Of a stretch of DNA of 6,518 nt, positions 1-5,781 are shown piece by piece. The stretch comes from JAICLL01 sp035252155 (GTDB taxonomy: Bacteria > Planctomycetota > Planctomycetia > Pirellulales > JAICIG01), in contig DATFDL010000233.1 of NCBI GenBank assembly GCA_035252155.1, positions 1-6,518 on the forward strand, written 5' to 3'. The notes under the pieces were generated by a model, which made no database searches, was not told the DNA's origin, and saw only the letters and a program-made list of their open reading frames with translations. Every line of letters starts with the position of its first letter. Position 1 is the first letter of the stretch. A program made the translations under genes and the position numbers.

Positions 1-1
1 C

Positions 2-223
2 ATCGATTGCCATGTCTTGGACCGCCGCGCCACCGAGAACTACTTATCTGACGCGGCTGTAAAGGCCGTTCTTGGCGACAAATATAAAGCCCTTGCGCCG
101 TTCGAGGCGCTCGACCAAGCGCCGCTCGGATGGTCTAAGAACGACAATTGGAAGATCGCGAGGCACATGCACAAGGCCGATTTCGCCGAAACCGACCTTG
201 GCAGGTTTCTTGACGGCCTCTAA
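2..223 (+). CDS. C-terminal fragment of a probable OLD-like AAA ATPase (5' end outside window)
   Basis: The reading frame is open from the left edge and stops at TAA 221-223, so only about the last 73 residues are present. A TTG at 17 could be misread as a start, but the residues before it (IDCHVLDRRATENYL across the junction) read as continuous protein. The pattern of a hydrophobic strand, then L-x-R-R-x-x-E-N-Y-L, then a K-x-x-N-W-K-I-A helix and a closing T-D-L-G-x-F-L segment resembles the C-termini of OLD-family or AAA ATPases with a TOPRIM-type nuclease domain, which are common in defence islands. No Walker motif or TOPRIM acidic residues lie in the visible part, so this is a judgement from the tail alone. 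It converges on the Mrr-like gene with 60 bp between stop codons. It could instead be the tail of another defence ATPase. That it is a real coding end is fairly sure; the product is uncertain. Confidence 0.55.
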   Translation: MDCHVLDRRATENYLSDAAVKAVLGDKYKALAPFEALDQAPLGWSKNDNWKIARHMHKADFAETDLGRFLDGL

Positions 224-283
224 CACGCTTCCAACCGCAGGGCGTTGCTCAAACCGGCGTAAATCGCGGTCGCGGTCACTGCT

Positions 284-1318
284 TTACTTCGCGTCGGTCA
301 TCTCGACCACCTCAAACAGTGATTTGTCGAACGGACAGCCCTCCGGCAGGTGCGTTGAAACGTTCGTTGTGCCATCGGCGGCTCGGATAACTTGGATTTC
401 AGCAATGAAAGGGCCGTCGGGCCCGGAAATGGAAAAGTGGCCGATGTGTGCGATATCCCTCTCGCCTTCTGCATATCGACGGACGAGAAGCGCCTTTCCG
501 GATGTAGCCGAGGCCGTCACTTCGACCGGCACGAATACGTCTTTCAACCGGCACGGTTTCCCGTTTACGCACGCGTCTAGCCATTCCTCGTGCTTGAAGA
601 GGTGTCGCGTCACGGTAGCGATTGGCGATTGTCGGTCAATCGTCGGAAGAATCTGCTCTTCAACCCAGCGATAAACGATCTGGTCGAGCGGCTCAAAGTT
701 CTCCTGCGTTCGAGGTCGAACATGGACGTTTGCGGGATCCGCTAATTCTCGCTCGTCGACGCCTTCGACTTGGGCGCTTATGACCTTTGAGATTCCAATA
801 TCGTCAAAGGTGAATCGGCATCGCCACTTGATCTGACCGATGCTGAAGTCGTCTTTTATATCTAACAGCCTTTCGACCGTACGCAGTAAGATGCCCTGCT
901 CTTCTGCCAACCTCTTGGCGTGCGACGAAAAGCCAGTCGTCGAGACTGCGATTACCTTGTCAAACTTCGCACAGGTTTTCCTCCCGATTAGCTGTTCGAT
1001 CCAACTTGCCGGTGCCGCGCCACTTGACGGACGATCTCGGCATTCTATCAACCAGTTCACCGTTGATGACCCGAGCGGCCCGCAAATGATGAGGTCAAAT
1101 TCTGCACTTACAGCGTTTTTGGCGTCGCGTGGCCTTACTCTCGATTCGACTCTAAGACCGCTCGGAAGAAGTTTTTGCTCGACCACCTGCACGAACTGCT
1201 CGAGCGCGCTCCCGTCGTTTCTCGCCTTTCGAGATCTGGCCCCCCGAGCGACGCGTGAGTTCTTCTTGCCTCGCATTTTGACGCTTTTATTGGCAGGGCT
1301 CCGTTTCGGCGGCGTCAT
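284..1318 (-). CDS. Mrr-like PD-(D/E)XK restriction endonuclease with basic N-terminal tail
   Basis: This 344-residue protein is expected to be a DNA-cleaving enzyme. The nuclease fold spans about residues 37-150: a helix with E40 (ALEQFVQVVEQKL), a strand carrying D75 (AEFDLIICG), then the strand WLIECRDRP with E92 and R94, W-I-E-Q-L at 106-110, and the typical Mrr-type segment IAVSTTGFSSHAKRLAEEQGI at 123-143 (strand, G-F-S, then helix). These are the elements of the Mrr catalytic domain, although the usual lysine of E-x-K is arginine here. Residues 1-36 contain 13 Lys/Arg and look disordered and DNA-binding. Residues about 150-344 match no domain I recognise; they include many beta-like segments and could set specificity or partner binding. 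The start is ATG 1316-1318, with GGGTGA three bases upstream. The gene lies 90 bp downstream of the PstI-like endonuclease on the same strand, so it may be the third gene of that operon or have its own promoter. Its sampled GC (about 47-57%) is lower than that of the second methyltransferase. Confidence 0.85.
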   Translation of the reverse strand: MTPPKRSPANKSVKMRGKKNSRVARGARSRKARNDGSALEQFVQVVEQKLLPSGLRVESRVRPRDAKNAVSAEFDLIICGPLGSSTVNWLIECRDRPSSGAAPASWIEQLIGRKTCAKFDKVIAVSTTGFSSHAKRLAEEQGILLRTVERLLDIKDDFSIGQIKWRCRFTFDDIGISKVISAQVEGVDERELADPANVHVRPRTQENFEPLDQIVYRWVEEQILPTIDRQSPIATVTRHLFKHEEWLDACVNGKPCRLKDVFVPVEVTASATSGKALLVRRYAEGERDIAHIGHFSISGPDGPFIAEIQVIRAADGTTNVSTHLPEGCPFDKSLFEVVEMTDAK

Positions 1319-1408
1319 AAGTCACCCATACAGAATTATCGCGTTTGTCTTTCCCCACGCATGGTCACGTCGTGTTCGGAACAATCGACTCCGATACAGT
1401 GCAAAACA

Positions 1409-2362
1409 TTACTTCTCCGCATCGCGGGGCGGATAAGGCCCCAGGAATCGATCGCCATTGAAGTGGATCATGTGGTCGGGAAAATCGGCGATCCATACCT
1501 CCGACTCCCACACAATCTTCGAGGCGTGCTTGTTGAACCCCTTGAAGTCGATGAACGCCGTGACGTAGATCCGGCCTGGCGAAGACTGCTTGAGCATCGC
1601 TTCGAGCTCGGCGTGCCGCTTCGGCGACACCGGTCCGTGAGCGGTGACCGCCTCGATCAAAAAGAGCCAGTTCCGCCGTCGGTCGTACAAAACCACGTCG
1701 GGCAACTTGTCGTGATTCATCTCGGGAATGTCGAGCGCCGCCAGCACCTCGGTCGCCACGCATAGACGCTTGTTGGCCGTATCGCCCAGGTAAATGACGA
1801 CTGCGCCCGGGGCGAATCGCGGGGCAAACTCCTCGATAATCAGCCGCTGGAGCTCGTTGTGGACGCCCGGCGACAGCACGACCTTTGAGCCGTCGGGAAG
1901 GGCGACGTGTACTTTGTGAAGGCTGCGCGCTCGCTCGTAAGCTTTGGTCAGGCTGCCGTGCCGTTCGAGGAACTGCTCGCATTTCTTGGAAAAAGTGCGA
2001 CGCTCGAACGCCCGCAGCACCGCCGCGGCGTCTTCGGTCAACTGGTAGCGCGTCTCGCCGCTGTTCGTTGGGCGTGTCGGGTCGTCGGGATTCCGGTCGA
2101 TGAGGCGCGCTTGCTCGAATTGATGCACGGTCTGCCGGCGAATTGTCTCGCGGCTATTCGCCGCGTATTCTTTGCCGTACTTCTCCTTCATCCAGCCCAT
2201 GATGTCCCAGATGCGCAGCAGCGGGCGGCCGGTCTTTGACCAGGGCGTGTTCTCGTCAAGAGCTGCCAAGGCCAGCAGCGTCAAGCAAGATCGCTCGTTC
2301 TGCTGCGCTTTCGGCAAGCCGAGACTCTTCAGGATTTCCATCGCGTCGTCGCGTTTGCTCAC
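1409..2362 (-). CDS. BsuBI/PstI-family type II restriction endonuclease (predicted CTGCAG)
   Basis: This is the cleaving enzyme of a type IIP system. Family members BsuBI and PstI cut CTGCAG. Length is 317 residues, close to those two enzymes. Residues about 5-125 look like the family's N-terminal winged-helix domain (LGLPKAQQNERS, then W-S-K-T-G-R-P, then Y-Q-L-T-E-D). The nuclease domain follows: YLGDTANKR at 191-199, HDKLPDVVLYD at 217-227 with D222, LFLIEAVTAHGPVSPKR at 233-249 with E237, VTAFIDFKGF at 267-276, and WESEVWIADFPDHMIHFNGD at 285-304. This order is very characteristic of the family. The E-A-V segment lacks the lysine of a textbook E-x-K, and K248 is a nearby candidate. I chose the GTG at 2362-2360, which overlaps the methyltransferase stop as GTGA and implies translational coupling. 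The frame also has a TTG at 2377 and an ATG at 2341. The stop is TAA 1411-1409. No frameshift or lost key residue is visible, so it looks active. Confidence 0.95.
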   Translation of the reverse strand: MSKRDDAMEILKSLGLPKAQQNERSCLTLLALAALDENTPWSKTGRPLLRIWDIMGWMKEKYGKEYAANSRETIRRQTVHQFEQARLIDRNPDDPTRPTNSGETRYQLTEDAAAVLRAFERRTFSKKCEQFLERHGSLTKAYERARSLHKVHVALPDGSKVVLSPGVHNELQRLIIEEFAPRFAPGAVVIYLGDTANKRLCVATEVLAALDIPEMNHDKLPDVVLYDRRRNWLFLIEAVTAHGPVSPKRHAELEAMLKQSSPGRIYVTAFIDFKGFNKHASKIVWESEVWIADFPDHMIHFNGDRFLGPYPPRDAEK

Positions 2363-3903
2363 GTAGCAATCTCGCAAAGCTCGGCGATTTCGTTCGCCGG
2401 GATGCCAATCGCCTGCCCGACAATTTTTTCCACCGTATCTGGGGCCGTCTCGCCTCGCGCGGCGATCTCCTTGCCAATTTGCCGGATCGTCTCGACGTCG
2501 GGCACCGGCATAGCTCGAATCTCGGCGGCGTTTACCTGGGTATTGCCGCTGATCGCGCGGAAGTAGCGGTCAATCAGCGCGGAATTAAAGAGCCCAGCCA
2601 AACCGAACGCCTCATCGCGAGTCAGCTCGCCATCCGGCCTATAGACGTAGTTGAGGTGGTTCTCCAGCCCCAGCATTGGCGAATACGAATCGGTCGGCTC
2701 AACGATGCCTGCCACCAGCCGTCGGCACTCTTCCTTGGCGGTAAAGCGCTTGAGCAGCACGTAGCGCTTAGCCGGCAACAAGAGCCGCATTGAATCGTCC
2801 GTCGCGCGAATGTGCATGGGCTTGCCGTTCTTCGGTCGGAGCCGCATTGCGAATGGCCGAACATTATGCATCCATAACAACGGCGCCGTGTCTTTGGCGC
2901 GGTCAATACACAAGAATTCGGTGGCACGAAAAGTCACCACCGGCCCGGTCGAAATCTTGAACGGAAGATCGCGGAAGCGGCACGGCAAGGCATCGACCGC
3001 TTCGACGACTTTTTGTTCGAGCGAATTGGTCGCCACTCGGATAAGATGGTCGCCGGAAGCGTCTTCCACGACGCTACCGTAACGCAGCACCTGCCGCTCG
3101 AGAGATTTGAAGCTGCGGTCGCGACTGCAAGTGAGAAGTACATCGTGCGGCTGCGCTTTCTTTTCACCCAAGAGAATGACATTCTCTTGCAGTACCTGGT
3201 CTTCGCGGAACGCGGTGTCTCGCGATTCGAAAACATGGATCTGCCGCACGGTCATTCGATCAAAGAACCATTTCCGGAACCGCTTGAAATAAGGTCCGTT
3301 GAAATAACTCCGTGGCGTTATCGCGACCAGTTCACCCCCATCGGCCAGTAAGTCGGCGGCGACCGCCATGAAGAAGACGTAGATATTCGGCTGGCCATAG
3401 ACGATGTGCGCCATCGCCTGGGCGATTTCGGAGTCCTTTCGTACTTTGAAATACGGCGGATTCATAATGGCCAGGTCAAATGCGCCGCCTGACGCCTCGC
3501 GGAAGAGCGATGGCTGCGCATGCTCCAGAATGAAGTCATCGGTGCGGATGACAAAGTCCATCTCATGGCCCGCGTTGCGAAGGGCATCGTGACAAGACTC
3601 CATCGTTCGCGAAAGCCGAGCGTGGAGGCGCGGATCGTTTTCCCAGAGCTCGAAATAGAGCCGACCGGCCGCCCGCTGGTCGAGGAACCTTTGGCAGAGC
3701 GCGGCGGAAAGTGTTCCTACGCCTGCTCCCGCGTCGAGAACGCGAGTTTCTCGCCGCGCGTTCGCCCTGAACATGCCGGCCATGAAGTCGGCAATCGCCG
3801 GCGCCGTTCCGAAGTGCCCGCGTGCTTTCCTCGTCTGCGCCAACGTCGTGGCGTCAAACTGCCATTGCTGCTCGGCGGCCATTTTTGTGAGCTTGGCAGT
3901 CAT
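2359..3903 (-). CDS. Gamma-class N6-adenine DNA methyltransferase, partner of the BsuBI/PstI endonuclease
   Basis: This enzyme transfers a methyl group from S-adenosylmethionine to adenine N6, protecting host DNA (predicted site CTGCAG, from the endonuclease partner). Length is 514 residues, similar to M.BsuBI and M.PstI. Motif order is X-I-IV, the gamma arrangement: motif X-like ARGHFGTAPAIADFMAGMF at 27-45, SAM-binding motif I VLDAGAGVGTL at 55-65, motif II ELWENDPRLH at 85-94, the catalytic motif IV AIMNPPYFK at 145-153, and a later ELVAITPRSYFNG strand at 191-203. The second half (about 290-514) fits the target-recognition domain of Eco57I/TaqI-type enzymes, with GLENHLNYVYRPDGELT, G-L-F-N-S-A and SGNTQVNAAEIRAMPVP. 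The frame stays open upstream to 4095, but the first 64 residues there are unlike the family. I therefore chose ATG 3903, which has GGGA five bases upstream and precedes the normal N-terminus. It is the first gene of the minus-strand operon and overlaps the endonuclease by 4 bp. A 21-bp inverted repeat lies inside it at 3169-3189. Confidence 0.95.
   Translation of the reverse strand: MTAKLTKMAAEQQWQFDATTLAQTRKARGHFGTAPAIADFMAGMFRANARRETRVLDAGAGVGTLSAALCQRFLDQRAAGRLYFELWENDPRLHARLSRTMESCHDALRNAGHEMDFVIRTDDFILEHAQPSLFREASGGAFDLAIMNPPYFKVRKDSEIAQAMAHIVYGQPNIYVFFMAVAADLLADGGELVAITPRSYFNGPYFKRFRKWFFDRMTVRQIHVFESRDTAFREDQVLQENVILLGEKKAQPHDVLLTCSRDRSFKSLERQVLRYGSVVEDASGDHLIRVATNSLEQKVVEAVDALPCRFRDLPFKISTGPVVTFRATEFLCIDRAKDTAPLLWMHNVRPFAMRLRPKNGKPMHIRATDDSMRLLLPAKRYVLLKRFTAKEECRRLVAGIVEPTDSYSPMLGLENHLNYVYRPDGELTRDEAFGLAGLFNSALIDRYFRAISGNTQVNAAEIRAMPVPDVETIRQIGKEIAARGETAPDTVEKIVGQAIGIPANEIAELCEIAT
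3169..3189. repeat. Perfect 10-bp-arm inverted repeat inside the methyltransferase gene
   Basis: The left arm CAAGAGAATG (3169-3178) and right arm CATTCTCTTG (3180-3189) are exact reverse complements around a single central A. The flanking bases (C on both sides) end the symmetry. On the minus strand it encodes the L-Q-E-N-V-I-L-L segment of the methyltransferase, a stretch that looks conserved in this enzyme family, so protein constraint shares responsibility for the sequence. As a structure it would form about an 8-bp stem with a 5-nt loop. No T-run follows on either strand, so it is not a standard terminator. The symmetry is seen directly; any role is unknown. Confidence 0.6.
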
Positions 3904-3946
3904 CGAATTCCCGTCGATCCCTCTCGTACAGAACGCGAAGTAGATG

Positions 3947-3975
3947 ATTTTACTCACGCAAGCCGCTATATTCCA
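3947..3975 (-). promoter_or_regulatory. Candidate sigma70-type promoter for the BsuBI/PstI operon
   Basis: On the minus strand, TGGAAT (3975-3970, weak -35) lies 17 bp from TAAAAT (3952-3947, five of six consensus -10 bases). Transcription would start near 3940, about 36 bases before the ATG at 3903, passing the GGGA ribosome-binding site at 3912-3909. The -35 match is only three of six, so the call rests on spacing and position in the only gap upstream of the operon. Confidence 0.3.
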
Positions 3976-3996
3976 GCGTGCTTCGGAGGCAGGCCC

Positions 3997-4024
3997 TTGG
4001 ATTCGCTCGCCAATCGGAGATAAT
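3997..4024 (+). promoter_or_regulatory. Candidate sigma70-type promoter for the second methyltransferase
   Basis: TTGGAT (3997-4002; TTG of the consensus -35 is kept) and GATAAT (4019-4024, five of six consensus -10 bases) are separated by 16 bp. The predicted start is near 4031, giving a leader of about 29 bases before ATG 4060. AGGA at 4043-4046 is the only Shine-Dalgarno-like string and sits rather far (13 bases) from the ATG. The element is back-to-back with the minus-strand candidate, about 21 bp apart. Consensus matching only; activity is inferred. Confidence 0.35.
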
Positions 4025-4059
4025 GCGCGAACGAACACCTTTAGGAAGCATGGGCGGCG

Positions 4060-5781
4060 ATGCCGGTGACAAAACGCAAAGCGACCGGGGCGCACTTCAC
4101 GCCGCCCGATTTGGCGCGGCTGGTGGCGGAGCGCGTGGCCGCGTTAATCACCGGCCTGAAAGGACCGATCCGCGTGCTTGACCCGGCCTGCGGCGACGGC
4201 AACCTGCTTTGCGCCATCTACGACGCCCTGCCTCGCGACATGCGGCGACGAGCGACGCTGATCGGCATCGAGAGCGACGACGCTTCGTTCGCGTCGCTCA
4301 AGGCCAGGCAGCCGAAGTTCAACGGCTGCCATACCGACCTGATTAAGGGCGACTTTCTGGAGTTTTTTGGCGACAACGACCTCTTCGGTTCGCACGAGGC
4401 CATCGAGCCGGTTGATTGCATCATCGCCAATCCGCCCTATGTGAGAACGCAAGTATTGGGGGCGAAACGCGCCCAGCAGCTCGCCGTGCGATTCGGTTTG
4501 AGCGGCCGTGTCGATCTCTACCAGGCGTTTCTGGTGGCGATGTCCCGGCAACTGCGGCCTGGCGGCATTCTGGGCGTAATCACCTCAAACCGGTTCCTGA
4601 CCACCCGCGGCGGCACGGCCACGCGGCGGTTTCTGCGCACCCGGTTCGACCTGATCGAGATTGTCGACCTTGGCGACACCAAGTTTTTCGAGGCCGCCGT
4701 TCTGCCCGCCCTCGTTTTTGCAAGAAAACGGGGCGACACCGCTGAGGCAAGCGGCGATGGTGTGCCGACGTTTGTTCGCATCTATGAGGCAGCCGGCAAA
4801 GCCAACGGCCACGCCGAGCAAGTCGCTTCGCTCGTCGATTCGCTCCGCCGGCCGCGGCCCGGACTCGTGCGCGTCAACGGTTGCCATTACCGGATTGCTA
4901 CGGGCAAGCTGCCGCTGCCGCACGACGACGCCAGGCCGTGGACGCTGCTCTCTGGCGGCGAGGCAGACTGGGTGGCAAGGATCGATGCCGCCGCATCGTG
5001 CCGCCTGGGCGACGTGACGAAAGTGCGCGTAGGCATCAAGACGACCGCCGATAGCGTTTTTATCCGCCGCGATTGGGAATCGCTGCCGCGCGACGTTCGC
5101 CCGGAGCCTCAACATCTGCGTCCGCTTGTTTCGCAGGAGGACGCGGCGAAATGGCGGCGGGTCGAAGCGACCGGCCCGCAGCGGCGCGTGCTTTATACGC
5201 ACGAGGTGGTCGATGGTCTGCGGCGGGCCATTCGTTTTGCGGCAAGTTCGCCCACCTGGAAGTACCTGCTGCGCAACAAGGACAAGTTGGAGTCGCGAAA
5301 ATACGTGCTCGATGCGCGGCGCGCGTGGTACGAAATCTGGGTGCCGCAGGACCCGCAGGCGTGGTCGCTGCCCAAGATCGTGTTCCCTGACATCAGCCCC
5401 GACGCGCGATTTTTTTGGGACGCCAACGGGTCGATCGTCGATGGCAATTGCTATTGGATCACGACCAACGACCATCAGGATGAAGATCTGTTGCTTTTCA
5501 TTCTTGGCGTGGCGAACTCTGCGTTGATCTCGCGCTACCACGATCTGGCGTTTCAAAACAAGCTTTATTCCCAGCGGCGGCGGCACCTCACCCAATACGT
5601 CACCGAGTATCCGCTGCCCGATCGCGATGCGGCGCCATCAAGGCAGGTGGTGAAACTCGTTCATCGTTTGGTGAACGAATCGCTAACGGGCGAAGAGCGT
5701 CAGCGAGTGGAGGCAAAGATTGACGCGTTCGTCGCGAAGGCGTTCGGCGTCGACTGGCCGGCTAAGGGTACGGTGGATTGA
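4060..5781 (+). CDS. Gamma-class N6-adenine DNA methyltransferase of a second R-M system (Eco57I-type)
   Basis: This enzyme should methylate adenine N6 in the recognition site of the second system; the site cannot be read from the sequence. Length is 573 residues. Motif X is ATGAHFTPPDLARLV at 8-22, motif I VLDPACGDGNLL at 39-50, motif II GIESDDAS at 69-76, motif III KGDFLEF at 96-102, and catalytic motif IV IIANPPYVRT at 121-130. LYQAFLVAM (153-161) and GGILGVITSNRFL (168-180) complete the catalytic fold. The target-recognition half begins around KVRVGIKTTADSVFI (321-335). It contains WYEIWVPQDPQAWSLPKIV (423-441), GNCYWIT (462-468), LGVANSALISRY (482-493) and YVTEYPLPD (513-521), as in Eco57I/TaqI-type enzymes. 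The ATG at 4060 is the first start after an in-frame TAG at 4042, so the start is well fixed. It is only remotely like the first methyltransferase, so this is a separate system, not a duplicate. Its 3' end overlaps the convergent endonuclease by 20 bp. No broken motif is seen. Confidence 0.95.
   Translation: MPVTKRKATGAHFTPPDLARLVAERVAALITGLKGPIRVLDPACGDGNLLCAIYDALPRDMRRRATLIGIESDDASFASLKARQPKFNGCHTDLIKGDFLEFFGDNDLFGSHEAIEPVDCIIANPPYVRTQVLGAKRAQQLAVRFGLSGRVDLYQAFLVAMSRQLRPGGILGVITSNRFLTTRGGTATRRFLRTRFDLIEIVDLGDTKFFEAAVLPALVFARKRGDTAEASGDGVPTFVRIYEAAGKANGHAEQVASLVDSLRRPRPGLVRVNGCHYRIATGKLPLPHDDARPWTLLSGGEADWVARIDAAASCRLGDVTKVRVGIKTTADSVFIRRDWESLPRDVRPEPQHLRPLVSQEDAAKWRRVEATGPQRRVLYTHEVVDGLRRAIRFAASSPTWKYLLRNKDKLESRKYVLDARRAWYEIWVPQDPQAWSLPKIVFPDISPDARFFWDANGSIVDGNCYWITTNDHQDEDLLLFILGVANSALISRYHDLAFQNKLYSQRRRHLTQYVTEYPLPDRDAAPSRQVVKLVHRLVNESLTGEERQRVEAKIDAFVAKAFGVDWPAKGTVD

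Noticed and set aside
253..270. Possible terminator hairpin between the convergent ATPase and Mrr-like genes
   Set aside because: The stem is only about 6 bp with a bulged G, and neither strand has a proper T-run after it.
72..674. 200-codon plus-strand open frame spanning the ATPase tail and Mrr-like gene end
   Set aside because: It covers two real genes in other frames and has an Arg/Ser/Thr-rich composition typical of a shadow frame.
1373..1383. Short palindrome TGTTC-G-GAACA in the gap before the Mrr-like gene
   Set aside because: Five-base arms are common by chance, and it is not positioned on a convincing promoter.
840..1436. 198-codon plus-strand open frame opposite the Mrr-like gene
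   Set aside because: It is antisense to a gene with recognisable nuclease motifs, and its own translation is low in conserved-looking features.
1365..1982. 205-codon minus-strand open frame overlapping the PstI-like endonuclease
   Set aside because: It is a shifted frame of a well-supported gene; its Arg/Ser/Pro-rich translation has no domain.
3904..4095. N-terminal extension of the first methyltransferase up to 4095
   Set aside because: The added residues are unlike the family, would run over the start of the divergent methyltransferase, and leave no room for promoters. ATG 3903 has a ribosome-binding site and the expected N-terminus.
4585..5595. Long antisense open frame (336 codons) across the second methyltransferase
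   Set aside because: It lies wholly opposite a gene with clear methyltransferase motifs. The translation is rich in Arg, Pro and Val without any recognisable domain, as expected from the complement of a GC-rich gene.
5762..5779. N-P-P-Y at the extreme C-terminus of the second endonuclease, resembling a methyltransferase catalytic motif
   Set aside because: It has no surrounding methyltransferase fold and lies at the last few residues, partly in DNA antisense to the neighbouring gene; it is chance.
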